Assembly: GCF_001427105.1 (NCBI RefSeq)
Contig: NZ_LMGI01000002.1
Span: 1,984,867-2,048,866 of the forward strand
Source of the DNA: Sphingopyxis sp. Root154
Lineage (GTDB): Bacteria > Pseudomonadota > Alphaproteobacteria > Sphingomonadales > Sphingomonadaceae
Direction: 5' to 3'
Length of the DNA stretch: 64,000 nucleotides
Position numbers and translations under genes: made by a program. Shown piece by piece: positions 51,660-59,867 of the stretch. Below the pieces are notes generated by a model that worked only from the letters and a program-made list of their open reading frames with translations, was not told the origin of the DNA and searched no databases. Each line of letters opens with the position of its first letter. Positions within the stretch are counted from its first letter, which is position 1.

Positions 51660-52721
51660 ATGACTGTGGGGCAGAATAACAATACGGCGCTTGAAGCGCT
51701 GATCATCGGCACGAGCCCGGCAACCTGCCGGCTGCGCGAGATGATCCGCCGCGTGGCGCGCTCGAACGCTTCGGTCATGCTCTGCGGCCCGTCGGGCTCG
51801 GGCAAGGAACTCGTTGCCCGTGCGATCCACGACGAAGGCGCCCGTGCCGGCAAGGCTTTCTCTGCGATCAACTGCGGTGCGATCCCCGGCGAACTCATCG
51901 AATCCGAACTTTTCGGGCATGAAAAGGGCAGCTTCACCGGCGCCCATGCCCGCCGCATCGGCCATTTCGAAGCGACCGAGGGCGGCACGCTCTTCCTCGA
52001 CGAAATCGGCGACATGCGTTTCGACATGCAGGTGAAACTGCTCCGCGTGCTCGAAGACCGGACGATCGTCCGCGTCGGTAGCAGCGACGTGAAGGCCGTC
52101 GATGTCCGCGTCATTTCGGCCACCCATCAGGATCTCGGCGCCGCGATCGCCGATGGCAAATTCCGCGAAGACCTGTTCTTCCGGCTCGGCGTGGTTGTGC
52201 TCCAGGTCCCCAGCCTTGCCAACCGCGTCGAGGATATTCCGGCACTCATCCGCCATTTCCAGCGCCAGATGCCCGCCGACGCCAAATGCCGTTTCGACGA
52301 TGCGGCGATGACACTGCTGATGCAGCATGCATGGCCGGGCAATGTTCGCGAGCTGCGCAATTTCGTGGAGCGCGCCAGCGTTCTCCATGGCGGCGAGACG
52401 CTCGGCCTCGACGAGGTCGCCATGCTTTTGAACCCCACCGCAGCGCTGGCACCGCGACGGGCTGTCCCCAGCAGCCCCGTCGCGGTACCAGCCAGCGGGG
52501 AAGAGCTCGCGGCCCCGGCCGCGGCGTCCGCCAAGACGCCGGCGCCGGGCCGCCCGATCGACCTCAAGCGTGAGATCGAAACGATCGAACTCGAACAGAT
52601 TTACGTCGCGCTCGACCTCGCCGACGGCATCATCTCCGAAGCGGCGCGCCTGCTGACACTCAAGCGCACGACGCTGATCGAAAAGATGCGCAAATATGGG
52701 GTTCACCAGCAGGCCGCCTGA
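51660..52721 (+). CDS. Sigma-54-dependent transcriptional activator, flagellar (FlbD/FleQ-like)
   Basis: 353-residue AAA+ activator. Walker A is GPSGSGKE (43-50), the sigma-54 contact loop GSFTGA (90-95, common variant of GAFTGA), Walker B TLFLDEIGD (110-118), sensor HAWPGNVRELRNFVERA, and a Fis-type HTH at the end (SEAARLLTLKRTTLIEKM). The AAA+ domain begins within 15 residues, so there is no receiver or sensing domain. ATG 51660 has GGAG upstream; GTG 51648 is in frame. It most likely drives the RpoN promoters of flgB, flgA and transglycosylase-flhA-fliA. Confidence 0.9.
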   Translation: MTVGQNNNTALEALIIGTSPATCRLREMIRRVARSNASVMLCGPSGSGKELVARAIHDEGARAGKAFSAINCGAIPGELIESELFGHEKGSFTGAHARRIGHFEATEGGTLFLDEIGDMRFDMQVKLLRVLEDRTIVRVGSSDVKAVDVRVISATHQDLGAAIADGKFREDLFFRLGVVVLQVPSLANRVEDIPALIRHFQRQMPADAKCRFDDAAMTLLMQHAWPGNVRELRNFVERASVLHGGETLGLDEVAMLLNPTAALAPRRAVPSSPVAVPASGEELAAPAAASAKTPAPGRPIDLKREIETIELEQIYVALDLADGIISEAARLLTLKRTTLIEKMRKYGVHQQAA

Positions 52722-52737
52722 CCGGCCGCGACACAAG

Positions 52738-52876
52738 TTTCAGCACCCGCTGAAAAAGGGAGCTCTGGTCCGCTCCCGCACCACCCGGCCGCCCGTCCCC
52801 ACCATGGGCGGCCGGGTAACCAGCGGGCTCATTTCAAACGGCAACGGCCCGCTCCCCATTTCGAGGGGCGGGCCGT
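52738..52876. terminator. Four consecutive hairpins between the activator gene and fliS
   Basis: Four inverted repeats in 139 bp: TTTCAGC/GCTGAAA (52738-52755), GGGAGC/GCTCCC (52758-52777), ACCCGGCCGCCC/GGGCGGCCGGGT (52783-52817) and ACGGCCCG../CGGGCCGT (52844-52876). They lie between convergent genes and probably end transcription both ways. Confidence 0.65.
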
Positions 52877-52901
52877 CGCAGTTTCTCAGGTTGGAGGATG
52901 G

Positions 52902-53306
52902 TCAGCGAAGCTGGCGCCAGGCGGCGCTGATCGTCAAAATACCTTCGAGCAATTCGGCGAGTCCTTCGGCGCTGTTCGCCGACACCGCATCGTCGAGCTT
53001 GCGGCGCATGCTGCGATAGACGCGCGACAGCGCCGTAGCGACATCGCCGCCCTTGTCGCGGTCGAGTCCCGCGTCGAGCCCGATCAGGATCGCGCGCGCG
53101 CGGTGCGCGGGTTCGGTCGCCGACACGCGCTGCCCCTGCCGGATCATCGCACCCAGCACGCCCACCGCAGTCTCCAGCTCGTCATAGAGCATGGTCACCA
53201 GCTCGACCGGGTCGGCTGCCGCAGCGCGGCTTTCATGTTGCAATCGGCGATAAAGCCCGGTCGCCCGGACGGTCGAGGCGGTAGCGTTCACGGCGGTGGT
53301 CCCCAA
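52902..53306 (-). CDS. fliS: Flagellin chaperone FliS
   Basis: 134-residue helical chaperone that keeps flagellin unpolymerised before export. ADPVELVTMLYDELETAVGV and the GGDVATALSRVYRSMRRKLDD helix fit FliS. The start is uncertain: TTG 53306 or GTG 53291, no ATG. It follows fliD by 11 bp, ending the fli operon. Confidence 0.87.
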   Translation of the reverse strand: MGTTAVNATASTVRATGLYRRLQHESRAAAADPVELVTMLYDELETAVGVLGAMIRQGQRVSATEPAHRARAILIGLDAGLDRDKGGDVATALSRVYRSMRRKLDDAVSANSAEGLAELLEGILTISAAWRQLR

Positions 53307-53317
53307 GTCCTAGCTAT

Positions 53318-54685
53318 TTAGTCGTTGCCCTGGTTCGTCCAGAGTTTGATTTGCTGTTCGAGATAGGTCTGCGTCGCCTTAAACGCCGCCAGCTTGGCTT
53401 CGAGCGTGCCATATTGCTTCTCGAGCCGCGCCTTATAAGCACTCTCGCGCTCCTCGATCTTCTCGAGCTGGTCGGTGAGATTTTCCTTTTTGGCGTCGAG
53501 CGTTTTCGAGACGCGATCGATCGCGCCGTTGACGCCGATCGCCTTGTCGCGGATCGCGTCGAGCGCAAAGGCGATTCCGGGATCGCTCGTCTCGGTGTGC
53601 GTCGCATCGCGCCGCGGATTGAACAGTGCCTCGACCGCGCCCGCATCGCTGGCGAGCACCTTGTCGAGCTTGGCATTGTCGACCGAAAGCAAGCCGTCCT
53701 TCGTCGACGAAACGCCGATGTCGGACAGCTTGTTGATGCTGCCGTGGCTCGAAAGCACCTTGTTGACCAGGTTGGAAAGTTCGCGCTCGATCTCGCGGAG
53801 CGAGGTTGTTGGGCCCGACAAGCTGGAGGCCGCGACAAGGCTTTTCTTGAGCTGGTTATAGACCGAGACAAAATCGCCGACGGTCTGCTTGATCATGTCG
53901 AGCGGGCGGCTCGCGCCGATGTCGACGCCTTGTCCGGGCGCCGCCTTTTTTAGCGTGAGCGACATACCCGGGATCACATCGTCGATGATGTTGTTCGCGC
54001 GGCTGAATGCCACGCCATCGATCGTGAATTCGGCGTTGGCTGCGGTCTGGCCCACAGTCATGCCGCTGGTGGAAAAGGCGGAGAGGCCCGGATCCGCACC
54101 GGCGTTGGCGGCCAGCGTGAAGGCGCCCGTTTCGCCCGTCGGGCCTTTCAGGATCAGCCGGTGGCCGCCTTCATCGGCGATGATCGACGCGGTCACGCCG
54201 GCGCCGCTCGCGTTGATCGCGTTGGCCAGCCCGTCGAGGCTGTTATTGGTGGCACCGATGGTGATCGTCTTGGCGACGCCGCCGACGGTCAGCGTCATCG
54301 TACCCGCGCCGATCGCGGCGGTGCGGTCGGCGACGAGGCCCGAATAATTGGTCTGCGCGCGCGCGAGCTGGTTCACGACGACGGTCGCGGCGAAGCTGTC
54401 GGCCGACAGGCCGGCACGGCTCGTGGCGCCGAGCACGCTTTCGTCGGAAACAGTCGGCGTGCTGCGCAAGGTGCCATCGCTGACCATCTGGCCCAGCGAA
54501 TCGGCGAAGCCGTCGAGATTCGATCGCGCCTGCGCCAGCGCGCTGATCCGCGTCTGGTTCGCCTGGGTGAGCGAGTTCATGCGCGCAATTTTCGGGTCGC
54601 GCGATGCATTCGACAGGTCGGTGACGAGCTGTTTGACGTCGAGGCCCGATCCGAAGCCGAGGCTGTTGGCGATTGAACTGACCAT
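53318..54685 (-). CDS. fliD: Flagellar filament cap protein FliD
   Basis: 455-residue capping protein. N-terminal SIANSLGFGSGLDVKQLVTD, the central Ser/Thr-rich region, and C-terminal SAYKARLEKQYGTLEAKLAA, then FKATQTYLEQQIKLW, are FliD features. ATG 54685 has GAAGGA upstream and a good sigma-28 promoter about 20 bp before it, so late expression independent of flhB is likely. Confidence 0.93.
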   Translation of the reverse strand: MVSSIANSLGFGSGLDVKQLVTDLSNASRDPKIARMNSLTQANQTRISALAQARSNLDGFADSLGQMVSDGTLRSTPTVSDESVLGATSRAGLSADSFAATVVVNQLARAQTNYSGLVADRTAAIGAGTMTLTVGGVAKTITIGATNNSLDGLANAINASGAGVTASIIADEGGHRLILKGPTGETGAFTLAANAGADPGLSAFSTSGMTVGQTAANAEFTIDGVAFSRANNIIDDVIPGMSLTLKKAAPGQGVDIGASRPLDMIKQTVGDFVSVYNQLKKSLVAASSLSGPTTSLREIERELSNLVNKVLSSHGSINKLSDIGVSSTKDGLLSVDNAKLDKVLASDAGAVEALFNPRRDATHTETSDPGIAFALDAIRDKAIGVNGAIDRVSKTLDAKKENLTDQLEKIEERESAYKARLEKQYGTLEAKLAAFKATQTYLEQQIKLWTNQGND

Positions 54686-54707
54686 GGCAAAATATCCTTC
54701 GAACCCC

Positions 54708-54733
54708 TTAACGGCGGCGCGCGGACAAGTTTA
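54708..54733 (-). promoter_or_regulatory. Probable sigma-28 promoter of fliD
   Basis: Minus strand TAAACTTG, 10 bp, GCCGTTAA: 7 of 8 match at the -10, TAAA at the -35, with spacing one short of ideal. It overlaps the flhB stop codon. Confidence 0.5.
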
Positions 54734-55870
54734 AGCCTGACGGCGGCCTTCGGGATCGAAACGATGCGTTGGCGGCACGTCGACCGCGGGAGGCGCCGTG
54801 CCCTCAGCGGCCGCGCGTTCGAGCTGGAACACGAACGCGAGCACCGTCGCGACCGCGACGAACAATTCCTCGGGGATCACGCGCCCTGCGCGCGCGGTGA
54901 AGTAGATCGCGCGCGTGAGCGCCGGATATTCGAGCAGGGGAACGCCCGCGCCGCGCGCAAGCTCGCGGATCGACAGCGCGACATCGCCGCGCCCGCGCGC
55001 GACGACGACCGGCGCCGCATCGACCCCCGGACGATAACGCAGCGCAACCGAGAAATGGGTCGGGTTGGTCAGGACGACGGTCGCGTCGGACACCGCCTTG
55101 CGCGCCGACCCGCTCAATATGTCGTGCGCACGCTGGCGCTGCGCCTGCTTGAGTTCGGGGGCGCCGTCGGACTGGCGCATTTCCTCTTTCACTTCCTGCT
55201 TGCTCATCATCAGCCGTTGGTTGCGCTGGAACCATTGCACCGGCACGTCGATCAGCGCGATGACGACAAGCCCGCCGGCGAGCGTCAGCATCGCATGGCC
55301 GATTTCCTTTCCGGCCAATCCGATCGCGGCCATCAGATCGGTCGATGCCATCGTCATGATCGCGGGCAGGCTCTTCAGGACGAGCCAGTAACCGATGCTG
55401 CCGAGCAGCAGAACCTTGGCGAGCGCCTTGCCGAGCTCGGTGACACCCTGCATCCCGAACATGCGTTTGAGCCCGGCCATCGGGCTCATGCGATTGCCCT
55501 TGAAGTGCAGCGCCTTGCCGCGCCAGCCCATCGAACCGAGCATCGCCGGACCCGCGACCGCGGCGCCCAGCGCGAGCGCAAACAGGCTTGCGAGCGGCAG
55601 CAGGATTTCGGCGCCGTTGCGCATCAGCGCCTCGGCGGGCGCAAAATCGGCGACGTCGGCGGCGGTCAATGTCAGGCCGCGGCGGAGGAGGTCGCCCGCC
55701 GACTGGACGAACCAGCCGCCCGCGGCGACCATCCACCCCGCGGCGGCGAGCATCATCAGCGCCGTCGCGAGTTCGCGCGACATCAGCACGTCACCCTCGC
55801 GCGCCGAGTCCGACAGCTTCTTCGCGGTCGGCTGTTCGGTTTTCTGGTCCTTCTCGGTCGTGCCCGCCAT
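54731..55870 (-). CDS. flhB: Flagellar export protein FlhB
   Basis: 379-residue export-gate protein with four transmembrane helices and the autocleavage motif NPTH (269-272) in VVLTNPTHFSVALRY, used to switch from hook to filament export. N-terminal KTEQPTAKKLSDSAREGDV is typical. The C-terminal tail after residue 350 is short and variable. Confidence 0.95.
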   Translation of the reverse strand: MAGTTEKDQKTEQPTAKKLSDSAREGDVLMSRELATALMMLAAAGWMVAAGGWFVQSAGDLLRRGLTLTAADVADFAPAEALMRNGAEILLPLASLFALALGAAVAGPAMLGSMGWRGKALHFKGNRMSPMAGLKRMFGMQGVTELGKALAKVLLLGSIGYWLVLKSLPAIMTMASTDLMAAIGLAGKEIGHAMLTLAGGLVVIALIDVPVQWFQRNQRLMMSKQEVKEEMRQSDGAPELKQAQRQRAHDILSGSARKAVSDATVVLTNPTHFSVALRYRPGVDAAPVVVARGRGDVALSIRELARGAGVPLLEYPALTRAIYFTARAGRVIPEELFVAVATVLAFVFQLERAAAEGTAPPAVDVPPTHRFDPEGRRQA

Positions 55871-55873
55871 CGC

Positions 55874-56653
55874 TCAGATGCCCGCGACCATACGCGCGGT
55901 GTCGAGCGCGTCGGACAGGATGCGCGCGATCGCCTCGGCCATCGCGGGCGTCGCGACGCCGAGCAGGACGATTCCGGCGAGCAAGGTTGCGGGGATACCG
56001 ACCGCGAACAGGTTGAGCGCCGGCGCCGAACGGCCGATCACACCCATGATGATCTGGACGAGGATCAGCACGAAGCCGACCGGCATCGCGATGGTGAGTC
56101 CTGCCGCGAACATCAGGCTGCCGAAACGGATCAGCCCGCCGATCGCATCCCACGACGGAAACGCGTTGCCGGGAGGCAGTGCGGTGTAGCTGTCGACGAT
56201 GATGTCGATCAGCACGAGATGGCCGTCGGCGGCAAGGAACAGCGCGGTCGCCATCATCGACAGGAACTGGCCGATCGCCGAACTCGATGCGCCGCTGAGC
56301 GGATCGACCATCGATGCGAAGCCGAGGCCCATCGCGTTACTGATCGCCTCGCCCGCGATCAGCGCTGCGGCGAGGCCCATCTGGAGCACGAAGCCCATCG
56401 CGAGGCCGATTACGACCTCGCCGATGATGAGAAAAAAGCCCGGGACTGACACGATCCCTTCGGGCGGCAGCGCCATGCCCGATGCCGCGACCGCGGGCAC
56501 CCCGACCGCGAGTGCGATCACCAGCCGCAACTGCACCGGAACGCTCGACGAGCCGAACACCGGCGCGGCGATGAACGCGGCGCCGGGACGGATCATACCC
56601 AGCATCCACAGCTGGAGCATCGCCTCGATATTCGGGATGTCGGTGGGATTCAT
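55874..56653 (-). CDS. fliR: Flagellar export protein FliR
   Basis: 259-residue export-gate membrane protein with about six helices. Recognised segments are MLGMIRPGAAFIAAPVFGSS near the N-terminus and VIGLAMGFVLQMGLAAALIA. It lies between fliQ and flhB with 3-7 bp gaps. Confidence 0.93.
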   Translation of the reverse strand: MNPTDIPNIEAMLQLWMLGMIRPGAAFIAAPVFGSSSVPVQLRLVIALAVGVPAVAASGMALPPEGIVSVPGFFLIIGEVVIGLAMGFVLQMGLAAALIAGEAISNAMGLGFASMVDPLSGASSSAIGQFLSMMATALFLAADGHLVLIDIIVDSYTALPPGNAFPSWDAIGGLIRFGSLMFAAGLTIAMPVGFVLILVQIIMGVIGRSAPALNLFAVGIPATLLAGIVLLGVATPAMAEAIARILSDALDTARMVAGI

Positions 56654-56660
56654 CCCCGGA

Positions 56661-56930
56661 TTATTTCACCAGGCTGGGGATTTGGGCGAAGATTTCGCGG
56701 GTGAAATCGGTGAGCAGCACAAGGATGCTGCCGCCGAAAATCGCGAGACAGATCGCCGCGACGATCAGCTTGGGCACAAAGGTCAGCGTCTGTTCGTTGA
56801 TCGACGTCGCCGCCTGGACCATGCCGAGCAGCACGCCGATGACGAGCACCGGCAAAAGCAGCGGCGCCGACGCGAGCGCGAGGATCCACAGCGATTGCTG
56901 CGCCACCCCGATGAAATAGTCCGCTTCCAC
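56661..56930 (-). CDS. fliQ: Flagellar export protein FliQ
   Basis: 89-residue protein with two transmembrane helices: LWILALASAPLLLPVLVIGV, LLGMVQAATSINEQTLTFVP, the standard FliQ pattern including the conserved SINEQTL loop. Four base pairs separate it from fliP. Confidence 0.95.
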   Translation of the reverse strand: MEADYFIGVAQQSLWILALASAPLLLPVLVIGVLLGMVQAATSINEQTLTFVPKLIVAAICLAIFGGSILVLLTDFTREIFAQIPSLVK

Positions 56931-56934
56931 GTCG

Positions 56935-57705
56935 CTAACTCACAAAGGAGGAGGCGAGCGAGCCCATCGTCAATGCCCAGCCATCGACGAGGACGAACAG
57001 CAAAAGCTTGAAGGGCATCGATATGATCGTCGGCGACAACATCATCATACCCAAGGACATCAGCGCCGAGGCGACGATCAGGTCGATGACGAGGAAGGGC
57101 AGGAAGATCAGGAAGCCGATCTGGAACGCCGTCTTCAGCTCGCTGGTGACGAACGCCGGCAGCAGGATCGAGAAAGGCACGTCCTTCGGGCTCGCATAGG
57201 TCGGCGCCTTGGCGATCTTCGCGAACATCATCAGGTCGGTCTTGCGCGTCTGCTTCATCATGAAGCCGTGGAGCGCGGTGCCCGAGCGCGATACCGCTTC
57301 GCCGATTTCGATCTGTTCCTGGCCATAAGGTTCGATCGCAACGCGGTTCACTTCGCTGATCACCGGCGCCATCACGAACAGCGAGAGGAACAGGCTCAGG
57401 CCGACCAGCACCTGGTTCGGCGGCGTCTGTTGCAATCCCAGCGCATGGCGCAGGATCGACAGCACGATGATGATGCGCGTGAAGCTGGTCATCATCAGGA
57501 GCAGCGACGGCAGCACCGTCAGCAGGCTCATCAGGACGAGGATCTGGAGCGACAGGCTCAAAGGGCGGCCATCGCCGCCGATTTCGCCGACCGCGCGGCT
57601 CAGTCCGTCGGCGGCCTGCGCATAGGCGGCAGGCGCGGCGCAGAGCAGCGCGGCGCCGCCGGCAAGCGCCGCGGCGCGCAGCCAGAAGCGGCGATCAGTC
57701 CGCAT
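56935..57705 (-). CDS. fliP: Flagellar export protein FliP
   Basis: 256-residue export-gate protein with a cleavable signal peptide (AALAGGAALLCAAPAAYAQA). LPSLLLMMTSFTRIIIVLSI, LRHALGLQQTPPNQVLVGLS and LMMLSPTIISMPFKLLLFVL are FliP hallmarks. It overlaps fliO by 11 bases. Confidence 0.96.
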   Translation of the reverse strand: MRTDRRFWLRAAALAGGAALLCAAPAAYAQAADGLSRAVGEIGGDGRPLSLSLQILVLMSLLTVLPSLLLMMTSFTRIIIVLSILRHALGLQQTPPNQVLVGLSLFLSLFVMAPVISEVNRVAIEPYGQEQIEIGEAVSRSGTALHGFMMKQTRKTDLMMFAKIAKAPTYASPKDVPFSILLPAFVTSELKTAFQIGFLIFLPFLVIDLIVASALMSLGMMMLSPTIISMPFKLLLFVLVDGWALTMGSLASSFVS

Positions 57706-57973
57706 GGAAATCGCCCTGGCTGTCGTCGGCGATCCGCGTGATGCCGTTGCGCGACACCGCGATCAGCACGCGCTGCCCGGCAAATTCGACGACTGCGAGT
57801 TTCGATCCGGGACCGAGCGGCAGCACATCGATCATCTCGACGGCGCGCGTCTTGGTGCCGCCGCCAACGAGCGGCACGCCCATCTGGACGCGTTTCCACA
57901 GCCACAGGCTGCCCCACGCCATGCCGCCGACGAGCGGCAGCAGGATGAGCAGGCGAAGGATATATTCGAACAT
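57695..57973 (-). CDS. fliO: Flagellar assembly protein FliO
   Basis: 92-residue protein with one N-terminal transmembrane helix (LRLLILLPLVGGMAWGSLWL) and a small cytoplasmic domain (VEMIDVLPLGPGSKLAVVEF, GQRVLIAVSRNGITRI), as FliO assisting FliP. Its start overlaps the fliN stop by one base (TGATG). Confidence 0.88.
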   Translation of the reverse strand: MFEYILRLLILLPLVGGMAWGSLWLWKRVQMGVPLVGGGTKTRAVEMIDVLPLGPGSKLAVVEFAGQRVLIAVSRNGITRIADDSQGDFHAD

Positions 57974-58305
57974 CAGGCTCTCCGTTCGAAACCTTCGAGC
58001 CCGCGCGCCGGGGCGACGACTTCGGCGACCTGAATGCCATAGCGGCCGTCGATGCTGACGATCTCGCCCTTCGCGATGAGGGTGCCGTTTGCATAGATGT
58101 CGAGCAGGTCGGTCGCGGCGCGGTCGAGTTCGATCACGCTGCCCTCGTCGATCGCGAGCAGTTCGGAGAGCGTCATCGAGGTCGACCCGACCTCGACCGA
58201 CACGCGCAGCGAGACGCCCGCGAGCAGGTCGAAATTGGGTGCGGTGGCGATGCTCTTGTCGCGCCGGTCGGCGCGCGCCTTCGGGGCGTCGCTGATATCA
58301 GTCAT
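57973..58305 (-). CDS. fliN: Flagellar switch protein FliN
   Basis: 110-residue C-ring protein of the SpoA family. FDLLAGVSLRVSVEVGSTSM, TLSELLAIDEGSVIELDRAA and DIYANGTLIAKGEIVSIDGR, then YGIQVAEVV, give the complete FliN domain. It overlaps fliM by eight bases. Confidence 0.95.
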   Translation of the reverse strand: MTDISDAPKARADRRDKSIATAPNFDLLAGVSLRVSVEVGSTSMTLSELLAIDEGSVIELDRAATDLLDIYANGTLIAKGEIVSIDGRYGIQVAEVVAPARGLEGFERRA

Positions 58306-59248
58306 TGTCCGGTCCTTTTTCGATATGTTCGATCATGATCGCGGCGTTGCCATTGGCTTCGCCGATGCTGCCGAGCGCGAAGCTGCGTCCGGCGACGGTC
58401 ACCGGCACATGGCGCGGCATGGTGAGCGGGATGATGTCGCCGACTTCGAGCGCGAGCAACTTGACGAGGCTGATCTCGGGGCGCGCGAGCACCGAGCGAA
58501 CGGGCATGCGCACGTCGCGCAGCGCCTTGTCGAGCGCGCCCGACCAGGCCGGGTCGGCGCCGCCATTGCCCGGCATGTCGGGGAGCAGCTCGTCGCCCGC
58601 GATCCCGCGCAGCGCGGCGACCGGATAGGCGCACATGATCGTCCGCCCCTCGAACGGAGCGCCGCGCAGCGTGAAGCGCTGGACGAACAATTCATCGTCG
58701 GCGCGCACCGCGGCGAGCTTGGCGGGGTCGGCGGTGACGCAATCGAGTTCGGGTTCGATCGCAAGCTTGCCGCGCCAGGCGGCGGCAAGCTGCATGCCGA
58801 TGTCGCGGCCGAGGCGCGCGGCGAAACGATCCTCGGCGTCGGTCAATTCCTCGCGCTCGGCGGCGAGCTGGCCGCGGCCGCCATAGAAGATGTCGACGAG
58901 CTGGAGCAGCAGCGAGCGCGAACCCGCGAGCAGCACCGGACCCTTGAGCGGCGGCGCATGGTAACGCCAGAAGATCGCCGGGGCGGCCGATGCGCTCCAC
59001 TCGGCAAAACTGATCTGCTCGGCGCCCGACCGTTCGATCTGGATCGCCGGCGCGCCGAGCGCGCGGACGAGGTCGCGCAGGCTGCGCGCAAACTGGTTCG
59101 CCACGCCCTCGAGCGCGGGAAAGGCATAGCCGTCCGCTGCCCTGCGCAGCAGCAGGGACTCCTTCGTCTCCGCGGGCGCGGCCGCAGCTGCGGGTGCAGG
59201 TGCGGCCGGTGCCTTCACGGCTTTGACGGTTTTCGTGCTGGTGGTCAC
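58298..59248 (-). CDS. fliM: Flagellar switch protein FliM
   Basis: 316-residue C-ring protein. The middle domain has RSLRDLVRALGAPAIQIERS and LLLQLVDIFYGGRGQ, and the C-terminal SpoA-like domain VRSVLARPEISLVKLLALEV. The N-terminus is Ala/Pro-rich and lacks a clear LSQDEID-type CheY-binding sequence. It overlaps fliL by four bases. Confidence 0.88.
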   Translation of the reverse strand: MTTSTKTVKAVKAPAAPAPAAAAAPAETKESLLLRRAADGYAFPALEGVANQFARSLRDLVRALGAPAIQIERSGAEQISFAEWSASAAPAIFWRYHAPPLKGPVLLAGSRSLLLQLVDIFYGGRGQLAAEREELTDAEDRFAARLGRDIGMQLAAAWRGKLAIEPELDCVTADPAKLAAVRADDELFVQRFTLRGAPFEGRTIMCAYPVAALRGIAGDELLPDMPGNGGADPAWSGALDKALRDVRMPVRSVLARPEISLVKLLALEVGDIIPLTMPRHVPVTVAGRSFALGSIGEANGNAAIMIEHIEKGPDND

Positions 59249-59850
59249 TGAATCACCAGGCTCGTGAAATAAACATTGTCGATGCCCCCGAAACCTTCCT
59301 TGTCGCGCAGCACATCATTGATCGCGGCCGTCAACTGACGTTGCAGCCGCTGTTTCCCCTGCGATGTGGAGAGCAATGCCGGATCCTGTTCGGCGAGCAC
59401 CATAAGCACGACCGAACGGATCGGAACAGCCTGCCGTTTGATATTATTGATAACCTTGCCGTCGTAGAAGGTCGAAAGGCTGATACCGACTTGCAGGAAC
59501 CCCGATCCGTCGGCGAGGTTCGTCGTGAAGCTGTCGGCGATCGGATAATAGGTGATCTCATATTTCTTGGGATCGACCTTGAACTTGTCGTTCGGGACCG
59601 ACACCGTGCCGACCTTTGGCGGAGCTTCCTTGTCTTCGCCTTCGGCGGCGGGTTCGGGCTCGCCTTCGCTGCGTTCGACCAGCTTGGGGAAATGATCCTC
59701 GGGCTTCGCCTCGTGCGCCTGCAGCGCGCCGAAATAGATGCCCGCACCCGCGCCCGCGCCGATCAGTGCGATCGCGGCGACGCCGATAAACAGCAGCTTC
59801 TTGAACGAGCCCTTCTTCTTGGGGACGCCTTCGATATTATCCTTGGCCAT
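59245..59850 (-). CDS. fliL: Flagellar basal-body protein FliL
   Basis: 201-residue single-span inner-membrane protein that supports stator function. Transmembrane helix at about 18-38 (LLFIGVAAIALIGAGAGAGI), an acidic Pro/Glu linker, and the FliL domain: FTTNLADGSGFLQVGISLST, LTAAINDVLRDKEGFGGIDN, VYFTSLVIQ at the end. It lies 17 bp after fliK. Confidence 0.92.
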   Translation of the reverse strand: MAKDNIEGVPKKKGSFKKLLFIGVAAIALIGAGAGAGIYFGALQAHEAKPEDHFPKLVERSEGEPEPAAEGEDKEAPPKVGTVSVPNDKFKVDPKKYEITYYPIADSFTTNLADGSGFLQVGISLSTFYDGKVINNIKRQAVPIRSVVLMVLAEQDPALLSTSQGKQRLQRQLTAAINDVLRDKEGFGGIDNVYFTSLVIQ

Positions 59851-59867
59851 GATGGGACCCTTTCTGA

